A DNA stretch of 64,000 nucleotides from Syngnathus acus (taxonomy: Eukaryota > Chordata > Actinopteri > Syngnathiformes > Syngnathidae). This document shows, one piece after another, positions 21,401 through 33,029 of this stretch (its first letter is position 1; each line of letters begins with the position of its first letter). The stretch is taken from the NCBI RefSeq assembly GCF_901709675.1, contig NC_051094.1:18686001-18750000 (forward strand), read 5' to 3'. The notes under the pieces are model-generated. The model was not told the DNA's origin. It ran no database searches and worked only from the letters and a program-made list of their open reading frames with translations. A program made the translations under genes and the position numbers.

Positions 21401-21748
21401 GCCGGAATGAGTTTCCTCCGCAAGATGTCCAGGCTCTCCCTTAGAGATAAGGTGAGAAGCTCGGTCATCTGGGAGAGACTCGGAGTAGAGTCGCTGCTCC
21501 TCCACGTTGAGATGAGCCAGATGAGGTGGCTCGGGCATCTCATCAGGATGCCTCCTGGGGAGGTGTTCCGGGCATGTCCCACCGGTAGCAGACCCCATGG
21601 ATGACCCAGGACGGGCTGGAGAGACTATGTCTCAGCTGGCCAGGGAATGTCTTGGGATCCCCCTGGATGAGCTGGATGAAGTGGCTGGGGAGAGGGAAGT
21701 CTGGGAGTTCCTCCTAAAGCTGCTGCCCCCACGACCCGACCCCGGATA
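18468..21748 (+). pseudogene. Rex3 polyprotein, multiply frameshifted
   Basis: Recognisable pieces in order: leader (18468-18755), SINE, endonuclease (19068-19523, then 19544-19760 with SMIDFVVVSSDL), linker (19902-20276), RT (20506-21604) and C-terminus to about 21748. A deletion of roughly 160 bp near 20517 removes the RT segment containing KKGDRRVCSNYR, and further small indels break the frame near 19350, 19510, 19890 and 20880. VDLEKAFDRV at about 20686 and LLFADDVVLLAS at about 20980 are still present. Not functional. Confidence 0.85.
18756..19060 (-). mobile_element. tRNA-derived SINE, second family, inside Rex3
   Basis: Minus-strand element of about 305 bp. Its tRNA-like head, read on the minus strand from 19060, has an A-box-like agtggcctagtggtagagtg and B-box-like GGTTCAAACCCC. 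The body is cataccaaagactataaaaa and beyond. It differs from the GATG-tailed SINE at 53000. No clean target duplication: two G bases of Rex3 are missing at the junction. Confidence 0.8.
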
Positions 21749-21810
21749 AGCGGAAGAAGATGGATGGATGGATGGATGGATGGATGGATGGATGGATGAG
21801 GACAAATCAG

Positions 21811-22255
21811 ACAGCCAATGTGGCCAGTGACTATAATGTCACCAGCCAATCAGAATTTCCAATAGCCATTTTCTTCATATTTTAGCTCTGCTGTTTTTAT
21901 CTACCTACCGCACACTATACCTCCCAGTTCAGATTAGCAAGAGGTGCAGTGTGTGTTTACAGTATGCCCGTTGTGGAAACACACACTAGCTTGGTACAGA
22001 AAATACTTTACGTACATATGCTAATGTTTGATGGTTATTTTCATTTGAGTTGACCCAACATTTAGTTGTTAGCAGAGGTGGGCATTCAGTCCCAGGATTC
22101 ATCTGACGCAGGACCATTTTGTGGACAATGGATGAGAAAATAAAAAAATAAAAAACAAGGACAGACAGAAGTGATTTTTCATCTGTCCGTGTCGATCGAC
22201 CATTTCGGAAGTCTGCCAAACATAGTTTCCGAAACAAGCTCCTTTGTCTCACATA
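21811..22255. other. Unclassified spacer
   Basis: No gene seen. Two CCAAT-type boxes (agccaatgtgg at 21813 and agccaatcag at 21843) lie close together, without further promoter evidence. Confidence 0.4.
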
Positions 22256-22257
22256 TA

Positions 22258-23851
22258 CAGGACTGTCTCAGAAAATTAGAATATTGTGATTAAGTTCTTT
22301 ATTTTCTGTAATGCAATTACAAAAAAGAAAACATCATTTATTCTGGATTCATTACAAGTCAACTGAAATATTGCAAGCCTTTTATTATTTTAATATAGCT
22401 GATTATGGCTTACATCTTAGGAAAACTCAAAAATCCTTTCTCAAAATATTAGAATATTTCCTCAGACCACGTAAAAAAAAAGATTTATAAGAGCAAAACA
22501 AAATCAAACATTTGAAAATGTCCATTAATGCACTCAGTACTTGGTTGGGAATCCTTTTGTACGGATTACTGCATCATTGCGGCGTGGCATGGAGGCAATC
22601 AGCCTGTGGCATTGCTAAGGTGTTATGGATGCCCAGGATGCTTCAATAGCGGCCTTTAGCTCATTTGCATTGTTGGGTCTGGTGTCTTTCAGCTTCTTCT
22701 TCACAATACCCCACAAATTCTCTATGGGGTTCAGGTCAGGAGAATTGGTTGGCCAATCGAGGACAGTAATGCCGTGATCAGTAAACTCTTTACACTGGTA
22801 GTTTTGGCACTGTGGGCAGGTGCCAGATCATGCTGGAAAATGAAAATCATCATCTCCATAGAGCTTTTCAGCAGACGGAAGCATGTAGTGCTCTAAAATC
22901 TGCATTTACTCTGGACTTGATGAAACAGTGGACCAACACCAGCAGCTGACATGGCTCCCCAAACCATCGCTGACTGTGGGAACTTCACACTGGATTTCAA
23001 GCAACTTGGATTTTGCTCCTCTCCAGCCGTTCTCCAGACTCTGGCACCTTGACTTCCAAATGAAATACAAAACTTGCTTTCGTCTGAAAAGAGGACTTTG
23101 GACCACTCTGCAACTGTCCAGTGCTTCTTTTCCATAGCCCAAGTCAGACGCTTCTTCCGTTGTCTTGAGTTCAGAAGTGGCTTGACCATGGGAATACGGC
23201 TATTGTAGCCTATTTCCCGGACACGTCTATGAACAGTGGCTTTTGATACCAGGACTCCAGCTTCAGTCCACTGTCTTTGAAGCTCCCCCAAATTCTGGAA
23301 GCGACTCTTCTTCACAATGCTGTTAAGGGTGCGGTCATCTCTCTTGGTTCTGCAGCATTTCCTGCCACATTTCCCCCTTCCAACAGGCTTTTTGTGGATG
23401 TGCTTGAAACTGCACTCTGTGAACAGCTTGCTCTTTGAGAATTTTTTTTTTGTGTCTTACCCTCCTGGTGGAGGGTGTCAATGATGGTCCTCTGGACAGC
23501 AGTCAGATCAGCAGTCTTCCCCGTGCTTGTGATTTAGTTTACTGAACCAAGCTGAGTGTTTTTCAAGGCTCAGGAATCCCTTGCTGGTGTTTCGAGTTAA
23601 TTAGACGATTCAAATGATTAGTTGAATACCCTACTAGTATACTTTTTCATGATATTCTAATATTTTGAGATAGGATATTTGAGTTTCCTTAAGCTGTATG
23701 CCATAATCACCAAAATTAAAATAATAAAAGGCTTGCAATATTTCAGTTGATTTGTAATGAATCCAGAATGTATGACATTTTTGTTTTTTTAATTGCATTA
23801 CAGAAAATAAAGAACTTTATCACAATATTCTAATTTTCTGAGACAGTCCTG
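22258..23851 (-). mobile_element. Tc1-like transposon with long inverted repeats
   Basis: A 1,594-bp element beginning CAGGACTGTCTCAG and ending with its inverse, flanked by TA (22256-22257 and 23852-23853). About 200 bp of inverted repeat at each end contain a second copy of the agaatat core, the IR/DR arrangement of fish Tc1 elements. The length is normal for Tc1. Confidence 0.92.
22560..23450 (-). pseudogene. Tc1-like transposase, frameshifted
   Basis: Minus-strand transposase that would cut and paste the element. A continuous part (23315-22893) covers the second helix-turn-helix (VSKATVHRRVREIGYNSR) and VLFSDESKF, with the first catalytic aspartate, through VWGAMSAAG. Downstream pieces in other frames carry QHDLAPAH (second aspartate) and [17 protein letters not shown] (glutamate). 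The N-terminal helix-turn-helix is out of frame. Several frameshifts make it dead. Confidence 0.85.
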
Positions 23852-24269
23852 TAAGTAAAGTAGAAGGGAAAAAAAAGCTATGTTCTGATCGTATATAAAT
23901 GTTATCACGGAAGAAGTAAATTGAGTGGATGTGAATAGTGAACTGGCCAGCTAATGCTAAATGTTTATTAATATGAATTACAAAACCTCTGCCGTAAGCC
24001 TCTCTCTCTCTCATACCATAATGAATAGCAAAAACTTAAAGCCGTTTTTTTCCAGAGAGAATGTCTTCTTATCTTTAGGATGTCGCTGATGGCCACAATA
24101 TTTTATGGCCAATATATTTTCTATGAGACCAAAATAACAGACTTGGATTTGATGATATCCTTGGCTGCAATGAAGAGTGGGGTATTGATTAAAGCAAGTA
24201 ATTTTAAACTTAAAACATTTTGGTGTTATTGCAGCTATTATGACTGCCTTTGTGTGACTGATGAGTGTA

Positions 24270-24272
<3 letters not shown>

Positions 24273-24305
<33 letters not shown>

Positions 24306-24352
24306 TGTGTGTGTGTGTGTGCGTGCGTGTGTGTGTGTGCGTGTGTGTGTGT
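24273..24352. repeat. (TG)n microsatellite
   Basis: About 80 bp of TG dinucleotides with a few interruptions. Confidence 0.95.
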
Positions 24353-26017
24353 GACCTGTGTATGCAGAGAGATGGTCTGAACGAGGAAGGTCCGAGCGAC
24401 AGTGTTTGTGGTTGTCTACTAGGAGTGGATAAGAAAGAACAAGAGAATATTAAGTCAGGTGGAAGACGCAAAAGAGTGCCACATAAACTAGGACTGCAGT
24501 GTAACCCCTGCCTTCTTGTGGTGTGTGTGATGTTGGGCCACTGGACTAAACCTGCTGATGACGTGTGACAACCACGACCCCGTATGCGACTACAGCCTTG
24601 TAGAAACAACTCCCCTGCGTCCCCCGAGTATGGTTAGGTGGCAAGCTGAAACGTATAACACAAGCTAACATAAGTATAACATAAGTGAGGCTTTGTAAAG
24701 TTCTTTGGCAGCCACTGTTTGGAGTACATACTGTCACATAGTATATGTATGCCACTATTTTAATCAAATTAGATTTCTCATCTTTTCGGTTATGACTTTT
24801 TGTTTTTTTAATACAGACTGACGACAGATGACTGATGACGGAAGCCCTTTTAAAATGACAAGGACTGAAGGGTGAAGGTACAATTACGAGGACTGGGAGG
24901 GAAGGGTGCCCTGGTCGTCATTGAAGGACAGAGGACGGACAGACAAAATTTGGTAAAGTGTCCACCTCTGGTTGTTAGATATGTCAGAGTTGGAAAAAAG
25001 GTATTATTTTATTTACCTCATCAGATAATGACACACAAGATGGGCCCATCTTGTGATGCCTCTGAGGAAGGCTACAGGGAGTAGCCGAAACATTTAAAGT
25101 AGGTATAGACTTTCCTTGTCTGACTAAAAGAACCGTCTAAAATAATAACAGATCATTGTAGTCTATGGATAGACACTTTTATTCCGTGCAGCAGAAAAAT
25201 GGCTGTAAGCAGATTTATAGCTGAAGCTACAAATGTGTTTCTATTGCACAAATATGTATTGTGCCGTGCATACTTGTTTTTCTTCTATTTGCATAATGGT
25301 GTGTGTAAAATCCAATCCTAAAATAAATGCCTTGCTTGTTAGCATAAGGAGGCCAAGTCCCATGAGTATTCTCTTCACATAGTTATTATATTTACTCCAG
25401 ACCAGTCATGCCTAAGTGCTGTACAGAAGCATATATCCAGACCAGTGTGAGCCCAATTACAGGCATTATCTCATTCACTATTGTAAGGGTCTGTTGTGCC
25501 ATGTTCCATTTATTTAATTAGGCTTTTCACTTATTACAAAAACCCCATATATGTGTTGGTAGAACTCAGACTCAGGTGTTTTGCTGTATTCAAATTCTGT
25601 ATGTAATGGGTGTTTCTGATCTATAGCAATTTGTCAGCAATTAGACCTGAAGATTACATTTTTGGAGCACTAATCAAACCAGTATGCTAAAACATTCCTT
25701 ACATTGCTAAGCCTCTATCTGTTCCAATTTAACTTGATGGATCAAATCAGCCTTCTGTTCCTGGCTTCCACTTCACCTAATTTGCATTTTATATTGTTAA
25801 ATCAAATTAAGCACCAATAGCTTTTAACATGATTGACCGTGGTCAGAGCAATTCAGGTATTTTTTTTCCCCTCACAGCAGAAAATAAAACCAATTTTAAT
25901 TGGCAGAATAGTGAGGCTGGCTCCAGTTCCATTCAGCTTTTCACATTCACTCAGCTAATTGAAAAGGCTTTGCCTATTTTTCCTTGTTTGCAAGGGTAAT
26001 TAAAAATACAAGCTTCC

Positions 26018-26071
26018 AAATAAATAAATGAATAAATAAATAAATACATAAATAAACGGTAGAAGAGGGAA

Positions 26072-26117
<46 letters not shown>
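26018..26117. repeat. (AATA)n microsatellite
   Basis: Two AAATA-type tetranucleotide tracts interrupted by acggtagaagaggga near 26056-26072. Confidence 0.95.
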
Positions 26118-26120
<3 letters not shown>

Positions 26121-26310
26121 CCATGGCCAAATCTGCAATGATAAGTAGTTCGGAAGAAGACAAATAAATAACATTTCCTATCCTACCTACCCCCGCTTTT
26201 TTAACCATGCTTCCTCGTTATGCAGACCATCCTGTATGTTTAATTTACCTTTAGTTAACAGTCTTCGATTGGAAATTAATCAATAGGTCAGGATATTTGT
26301 TTAGCTCAAA

Positions 26311-27600
26311 TACCGTATTTTCTGGACTATAAGTCGCTCCGGAGTACAAGTTGCACCAGCCATGAGTTGCATAATAAAGAAGAAAAAAACATGCGTAAGT
26401 CACACCAGAGTACAAGACTGTCACGACTCGTCCCCGGTCATTACATTGTGTGTACATTTTGTCATAGTTTCTGTTCGCGTGTCTGTGTGCTCGCCCCTCC
26501 CCTCCTGTGTGCCCATGATCAGTCACCTCACATGCCTCTCGTTGCATGTCTTGTATTTAAGTCCTGTCTGCCTGTCACTCCCTGTCGGATTGTTCTTGTT
26601 TCCCGTTGTTTTGTCTCGTCTTTCTGTTCGGTTAGTTTTTCTGCAAGTTGGTCTGTCCATCTGTCGGTTACCCCTGTCACTCTGCCTCCGTTAAGTTATG
26701 TTAGTTTGCCGGTTCTGTTGGTTTGTTCCCCTCATCCTCCCTTCCAACTCCCTTTTCCCTCAATAAACCCTGGTCCAAGCTGCAGTTGGTCGCCCTGCTC
26801 CATTCCCTCCGTGACAAAGTCGCATTTTTGGGAGAACTTAATTTGACAAAATCCAACACCAAGGACAGACATGAACAGGCAACAACAGGCTAAACGATAC
26901 GGTATGCTAACGTTACATAAACTCAAACGAGGAGCTGAGAACGTGCCTGACGTAACATTAACAGTTATTCAAATAACTATAACATAAATAACACGTTTAT
27001 CAAACCATCCGTGTCACTCCAAATCATTAAATCCATCGAAATCTTCGTCCTTTGTGTAAGAAAACGCCGCTTCTGCATCCGCCGCTGACATCGGACTATT
27101 TGTGAGTTGCAGTTCAAATTATTCCACAGGCCTATAGAACTATATATAATCTATCTATCAAATAACTATAACATAAATAAAAACAATTTTATCGGACCCT
27201 CCGTGTCACTCCAAATCATTAAATCCATCGAAATCTCCTTTCTCTGTGTCACTTAAAAAAAAAAACTATCCGTGTCACTCCAAATCATTAAATTCAACGA
27301 GATCTTCGTCATCTGTGTCAATCTTTGTCCTCTGTGTTATGAACAATGCCTGACTCCGGAAGTCACTGAATGGATTCAGACTCATTGTCAGTTGCGGTTC
27401 CAATTATTCCACAGGCCTAGTGCGTCCTCATCCGGTTTAAAGTGGAAATAACGTGATGTGATCAACTGTACTAGTAAGTAAACAATGTGTTAATGATCAA
27501 GTAATAATGTATTAATAATTTCACATATAAGTTGCTCCTAAGTCGCACCACCAGCCAAACTATGAAATAAACTGCGACTTGTAGTCTGGAAAATACGGTA
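26311..27600. mobile_element. Inverted-repeat DNA element, copy B, complete
   Basis: Left end TACCGTATTTTCTGG then ACTATAAGTCGC; right end mirrors it (gcgacttgtagtc ... aaaatacggta) at 27600. The interior holds repeated blocks (ccgtgtcactccaaatcatt occurs three times, near 27008, 27203 and 27270). It has no transposase. A solo LTR is inserted at 26419-26816. Without it the element is about 890 bp. Confidence 0.85.
26419..26816 (+). mobile_element. Solo LTR (TGTCACG...CGTGACA family), copy 1
   Basis: 398 bp beginning TGTCACGACTCG and ending CCGTGACA, with the TG...CA ends of LTR retrotransposons. It has a TATA-like tatttaagtcc at 26554 and an AATAAA at 26763 near the 3' end. The flanks are AAGAC and AAGTC, a 5-bp duplication with one mismatch, and the surrounding element reads through when the LTR is removed. 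No internal retroviral genes are present. Confidence 0.8.
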
Positions 27601-27683
27601 ATCATATTGAAAAAACAACCAGGCAGGCTGTCCAAAGACAGGAGTCAGGAGTCAAGCATTTTACTCCAGTTTGCAAATCTGAC

Positions 27684-27938
27684 ATACCATATTTTCTGCA
27701 CCATACTGCGCACTTCAAAGCCATTCATTTTCTCAAAAACCAAAGGTGCGCCCTTTGAAAAAGGTGCAACTTTTATGTGGACTGAATTCCAAAATCTGTA
27801 AATGTTGTGTGGCTGCCGTACAGGGACATAATATGTAGATGTAATATATACACCCGATGAAGCAATCAGAGGACATTAAGTTGTACGTAATATATACTAC
27901 ATAGATCGGGGCAGTAAACCAATCAGAGAACTGTACGT
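27684..27938. mobile_element. Worn inverted-repeat element end (GGCGCAC type)
   Basis: Begins taccatattttctgcac then catactgcgcac and contains aaaggtgcgcccttt, resembling a decayed form of the end at 61318. No matching second end found. Confidence 0.4.
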
Positions 27939-28208
27939 CAGGGGTGTCCAAACTTTTTGCAAAGCGGGCCAGATTTGGTTAGATGAAATTGTACATTCAC
28001 ACCGACATTCCTCGAACCATTATCATTGTAAATGAACTTGTAAATATGTAACTATATCCTTTGCTGTCTGCAGATAGGTAGGTTGATATTGCAAATGAGA
28101 ATCTATTGTCAATTGCACTACCAGAAACATTAAAGATTAAAATAATAATACATTAAATACAAATGAAAATTTTATGAAATTTGAATGATTTTTTATTAGA
28201 TGTATTAA
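27939..28208. mobile_element. hAT left-end fragment
   Basis: Begins CAGGGGTGTCCAAACTTT and continues with gcgggccagatttgg, matching the ends of the hAT elements at 47151 and 58133. No right end is seen downstream, and the solo LTR follows at 28214. Confidence 0.6.
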
Positions 28209-28213
28209 GTTGT

Positions 28214-28579
28214 TGTCATGACTCGCCCCTCCTGTGTGCTCATGTCCGTGGTTTCTGTCTGTGTGCTCGCCCCTCCCCTCCTGTGTGCCCATGATTTGTG
28301 TAATCACACGCACCTGCCTCTCGTTACCTGTGTCTTATTTAAGTTCTGTTTGCGTGTCACTCTCTGTCGGAGCATTGCACGAGATGTGCGGACCATGCAT
28401 GTCTCACTGTCACGCGGTTTGTTTTGTTCCTGTCTTTTGTTTCACGCTTTGGCGGTCTGTCCTTTTGGTTTTGCTTAGTCACGTCAGTTTGCCGGGTTTG
28501 TCCTTTGGTTTCTGCAATAAACCCTGGTCCAAGCTGCATTTGGTCGTCCTCGCTCCATTCCTCCACCCCGTTCCTGACA
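28214..28579 (+). mobile_element. Solo LTR, copy 2
   Basis: 366 bp, same family as 26419-26816. TG...CA ends (TGTCATGACTCG ... CCTGACA), TATA-like ttatttaag at 28336, AATAAA at 28516. It is flanked by an exact 5-bp duplication GTTGT at 28209-28213 and 28580-28584. Confidence 0.88.
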
Positions 28580-28822
28580 GTTGTTTCATTATTGGTATTG
28601 TATTAATGAGAAGGATGATATTGGTGTTTCGACTGCAGTAGACAGGCCAGGTTGTATCATGTCAGATCTTTAATCCAAATTAAATCATTCTCCATTTTAT
28701 CTTTTTTATTTCAACTTCATACGCAACAAATTACTTCATAATCGCAAAATAATAATCCATAGTCTTTTTGTTGTTTGCGATCATTGTGAATGGGCGGCGC
28801 GGACGCGTAGTAGTGTGGAGAG

Positions 28823-29649
28823 CAGACCTGGATAAAATACGGCCCGTGGGCCACATCCGGCCCTTTGTGCGTCCCTGTCCGGCCCGCATGAGGCCAATCG
28901 TAAATTATATTTGATTACAACTTAATTTAAAAAATAAAAATAAAAAAAATCTGTGTCGAGCGTGCAATACAACTGTTTTGCTTTTATTTTGAAAGGCGTC
29001 GCACTTCCATGTAGCGTACGTGTATGTGAGCTGTGCGTGAAGGTGAACAGTGCGAAGTAATGCTGCCCGAGAAATGTGTGCTGACCCTCAGAAAAGAAAA
29101 GTTGACAAGGAGCGCCGTGTTTTCAACAAGACATGGACTGCCAAGTATTTCTTTACAGAAATGAAAGGTAAAGCCGTGTGCCTGATTTGTGGTACACAGG
29201 TCGCTGTGTTTAAAGAATATAATTTGAGTCGCCACTACACGACCAAGCATGAGAAAAAATACATCTGTCTGATAAACAGCGCGCATCAGAGGCTGATGCA
29301 TTGCTAGCAAAACTGCAAGCCCAACAAGGGCTTTTTATCAAACTTCACACCCAGAGATGCAGCGGCTTTGTCATTTGAGGAAAAGTTAAAGAAGTTAAGA
29401 ATAAATTGTACTGATTAATGATTGTTTTTTTTATTTGACCTATACACCACAATTTCACATAGCTTAATATAAATATAAACAGAATAATTGTATTCTTCTA
29501 ATTACCAGTACCAGCTATTTAAAATAAATAATTTAGTGCATTTTACAATGGAAGAAAATTGAGCAGGTTTAAGTTATCGTAGGTGTGGCCCTCTGACACA
29601 ACTCAGGTTTTTCATGTGGCCCCTTGTAAAAATTAATTGCCCACCCCTG
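28823..29649 (+). mobile_element. hAT element, internally deleted
   Basis: Ends CAGACCTGGATAAAATACGG and ttgcccacccctg. Flanking 8-mers GTGGAGAG (28815-28822) and GTGTAGAG (29650-29657) match at 7 of 8 positions. It encodes only the start of a transposase (29074-29307). Confidence 0.85.
29074..29307 (+). pseudogene. hAT transposase N-terminus with zinc finger
   Basis: Starts MCADPQKRKVDKERR, then TAKYFFTEMKGKAVCLIC and FKEYNLSRHYTTKH. The spacing C-x2-C ... H-x4-H matches the BED-like finger of ZBED/GTF2IRD2-type hAT transposases. A frameshift after KHEKKY ends it early. Further worn pieces follow in another frame (AKLQAQQGLFIKLHT, then FEEKLKKLRI). The catalytic core is missing. Confidence 0.75.
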
Positions 29650-29657
29650 GTGTAGAG

Positions 29658-30754
29658 TTTGTATGACGTTGACAGCTCTCACCAGTAGTCAGTGTTTTTT
29701 TTTTTTTTAACCCTTTCCCTGTGCAGTGTCACTTGCAGCGTCTTTGATTTTAGCGTCGCCTTAGTCCTTGGTGTGCGGACATTTGAATGGGGAAGTGTCT
29801 GTGTCACTGATTATCTTGAAAATGAACACTTGTGTGCGCGTGAACTGGGAAGGGACAGCGGAGACACCCTCGCAACCGATCACGAGCGCTGGCTTATGTG
29901 CGCGTTCCCGTTCAGACGAGTTTCATTTTTATGGCTCGCTCTGTGGCGCGCAGGTCCCCGCAACAGTGCCAGCGGGCCACTTATTATTGATTTTATGACT
30001 CAATGCTTCGGGCCGTTGTAAATCAGGCCCGCTCCTGTAGGTAAAACATAAAATATGTACCTTTGCTGGAATTGATAAATAAATACTTTGTGCAAAGCAA
30101 ACAGCATTAGGACCCTCTAAAATGGCATCGACAAAGAGAGATGCTAATGAGGCACAATTCAAACTTTCTGGAAAGCCGGGATTATTTCCAAAGAGCAACG
30201 TGACAATGACAAGACAATGACGAGAGGTCATTTGTGATGAGATAAGAACTTTGATGGATTTGCGTATGAATATCCATCCATCCATCCATCCATCCAGCGT
30301 TCCTCCACGAAGCCGTTGGTTCCAGCCAACTTCCATGCCGCGAGCCAATCACTGCTCGATTCCAGCCTGAGCTCCAGCATTCCAATTCCCCTTCCCTCAT
30401 CCTCATTCCTCAATAAAGTCAATGGCTGTCCTATCTGATTTGTCACATTTTGTATACATCACACATACATCTCTATTGTAAGGTGGTATATAATAGTAAA
30501 TTCTTAAATTTTAAAAAATTCTCAATAATACATGATTTGTCATCAGTAGGTGAATGAGGAACCAATGTTAAGTGCTTTGAGTACCACTCCTTTTCAGATG
30601 TGTAAACTTGCACCTCTCCTCCTCTTGTGCTGTATATTGTTTGTACCAAGTCTCATGCAAAGTCATAATTTACATGACTTTCACTTTGATTTATTGTTTA
30701 CGTGTTTGAAACAAATAAATTCATTCATTCATTTAAATGTAGAAAAGTGCAATA
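29658..30754. other. Unclassified spacer
   Basis: No gene recognised. It holds a T-rich run near 29696 and a (TCCA)n tract at 30273-30295 that could be the minus-strand tail of a GATG-ended element; no SINE or Rex3 body is attached. Confidence 0.4.
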
Positions 30755-30826
30755 CAAAGTCAAAGTCTGCTTTATTGTCAATTTCTTCACATGCCAAGAC
30801 ACACAAAGAAATCGAAATTACGTTCC

Positions 30827-31019
30827 GCCCCACTTTTCAGCTTTTTATTTGTTAAAAAAGTTTCAATTATCCAATAAATTTTGTTCCACTTCACGATTGT
30901 GTCCCACTTGTTGTTGATTCTTGACAAAAAATTAAACTTTTATATCTTTATGTTTGCAGCCTGAAATGTCGCGAAATGTTGAAAGGTTCAAGGGGGCCGA
31001 ATACCTTCGCAAGGCACTG
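30827..31019. mobile_element. Solo Tc1 terminal inverted repeat
   Basis: About 193 bp nearly identical to the right end of the Tc1 element at 41129-43746 (cacttttcagc ... ccttcgcaaggcactg), followed by TA. The transposase and other end are absent. It replaces about 25 bp of the Rex1 3' UTR. Confidence 0.85.
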
Positions 31020-32402
31020 TACATACAAGTAAACAACACAAAAAAATAAAAACAAGAAGGCACAAACAATGAATAAATAAGAGTGATGAATAAATAACAA
31101 ATAAACAAATAACATAATAAATAAGAGGAGCAAAAATGGAGCAAGTGTGCATACAGCAGACAGTCAGAATATAGCGCAAAAGTACAGGACGCTACGCAGA
31201 AGGGGGGAGAGAGTTCAGGATCCTAACAGCCTGGCGTATTAAGCTGTTGGTGAGTCTGGTGGTGCGGGAGCGCAGGCTCCTGTACCTCTTCCCAGAGGGC
31301 AGAAGATCAAACAAAGAGTGAGCGGGGTGACTCACATCACTCACAATCGTGGTCGCCTTGCGGGTGAGATGGGAGGTGTAAATGTCCTTCAGGGAGGGGA
31401 GTGAAGCACCAATAATCTTACCAGCCGTGTTTACTATGCGCTGCAGGGCCTTCATGTTGTATTCAGTGCAGCTACCACCCCAAACAGCGATACAACTGGA
31501 GAGGACGCTCTCAATGGTGCCACGGTAGAATGTAGTCATGACCGCCGGAGGAGCACTTGCTCGCCTGAGTTTCCGCAGGAAGTACAGGCGGCGCTGAGCT
31601 TTCTTCGCCAGTGATGCGGTGTTGGTGGACCAGGAGAGATCCTCACTGATGTGCACCCCCAGGAACCTGGTGCTGCTCACTCTCTCCACCACAGCACCGT
31701 CGATGGTCAGCGGCAGGTGTCGGGTGTGACCCTTCCGGAAGTCAACAACAATCTCCTTGGTCTTGTTGACGTTCAGCAGGAGGTTGTTGTCCCTGCACCA
31801 CGTGGTCAGAAGGTCAACCTCCAACCTGAATTGAGTCTCATCGCCCTTGGTAATGAGACCCAACAGAGTCGTGTCGTCAGCAAATTTCACTATGCGGTTG
31901 GTGCTGTAGGTTGCAGTGCAGTCATGCGTCAGCAGGGTGAAGAGCAGCGGACTGAGCACGCAGCCTTGGGGGGCCCCCGTACTCAGCGTGATGCTGGCGG
32001 AGATTCTGTCGCCAACACGTACCACCTGAGGCCTCTGACAGAGGAAGTCCAGTAGCCAGTTGCAGAGGTAGGTACTGAGGCCCAGCTTGTCGAGTTTGCA
32101 GATGAGTCGTTGTGGCACAATGGTGTTGAAGGCAGAACTGAAGTCCACAAACAGCAATCTCACATACGAGTCCCTTCTCTCCAAGTGGGTGAGGGCCGAC
32201 TGGAGGGCAGAGCAGATGGCATCCTCAGAGGACCGTTTGGCTCGGTACGCAAACTGGAAGGGGTCTATGGTGAGGGGGAGAATGGATCTGATGTGCTCCA
32301 TGACAAGCCGCTCAAAGCACTTCATGATGATGGGCGTCAGTGCCACGGGGCGGTAGTCAATGAAGCAGGACGGAGCAGGTTTCTTCGGCACAGGTAAGAT
32401 GG

Positions 32403-33029
32403 TGTCACGACTCGTCCCCGGTCACGTCCATGTTGTCATGGTTTTGTCCGTGTCTGTGTGCTCGCCCCTCCCCTCCTGTGTGCCCATGATCAGTGCGATC
32501 ATTCTCACCTGCCTCTTGTTACCTGTCTTGTATATTCAAAGTCAAAGTCAGCTTTATTGTCAATCCCTTCATATGTCAAGACACACAAAGAAACCGAAAT
32601 TCCGTTTCCTCCATCCCACGGTGACGAGACATACAAGTAGGCGACACAAAACAAAAACAAGAAGGCACAAACCATAAACAATAAATAATAAATAAAATAA
32701 AATGAGCGATGAATAAATAATAGACCAATAAATAAGAGGGGCAAAACCGAGCCAGTGTACATACAGCAGACAGCAAGAACAGTATTAAGTCCTGTCTGTG
32801 TATCATTCCCTGTCAGAGCATTGTTTGTTACTGTCATGAGGTTATTTTGGTTCCTGTCTTTGGTAATGTCACCCTGTCTCTTTGTTCCACGTCTTTTTTG
32901 GTCAGTCCTGTGGTTGGTTTTGGTTAGAGAGTTATGTCAGTTTGCCGAGTATGTATTTTGAGTTCCTCCAATAAACCCTGGTCCAAGCTGCACTTGGTCG
33001 CCCTGCTCCATTTCCATCCGCTCGTGACA
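32403..33029 (+). mobile_element. Solo LTR, copy 3, with LINE tail inserted
   Basis: Starts TGTCACGACTCG, ends CTCGTGACA, flanked by an exact 5-bp duplication GATGG (32398-32402 and 33030-33034). AATAAA lies at 32971. A Rex1-like 3' fragment (32536-32784) is inserted in its TATA region. Without it the LTR is about 378 bp, as in the other copies. Confidence 0.9.
32536..32784 (-). mobile_element. Rex1-like LINE 3' UTR fragment
   Basis: Minus-strand copy of the 3' UTR and tail seen at 16230-16492, with almost no coding sequence. It splits the LTR between gtcttgtat and attaagtcc, so it arrived after the LTR, which arrived after the Rex1 LINE around it. Confidence 0.85.

Larger units (their letters stand above)
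18309..21798 (+). mobile_element. Rex3 LINE, copy 3, full-length but damaged
   Basis: Starts CCCCTCCGTGAG at 18309 and ends with GATG repeats at 21798. It is flanked by an exact 12-bp duplication AGGACAAATCAG at 18297-18308 and 21799-21810. A SINE (18756-19060) sits in its 5' coding region. Confidence 0.92.
23854..26310. other. Mostly unclassified spacer
   Basis: About 2.4 kb without a recognised gene. It contains a TG microsatellite (24273-24352) and a TAAA-type microsatellite (26018-26117). A segment near 25058 (cctctgaggaaggctacagg then gagtagccgaaacat) resembles the gaagg ... cgaaac signature found near the 3' end of Penelope-like elements, but too little surrounds it to claim one. Confidence 0.45.

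Noticed and set aside
24872-25084. Possible Penelope-like 3' end
   Set aside because: Only a short gaagg...cgaaac signature is seen, with no GIY-YIG motif or RT upstream.
26362-26846. Plus-strand frames rich in Ser/Val/Leu in the LTR region
   Set aside because: The same sequence is a solo LTR found three times; the frames are chance openings in pyrimidine-rich DNA.
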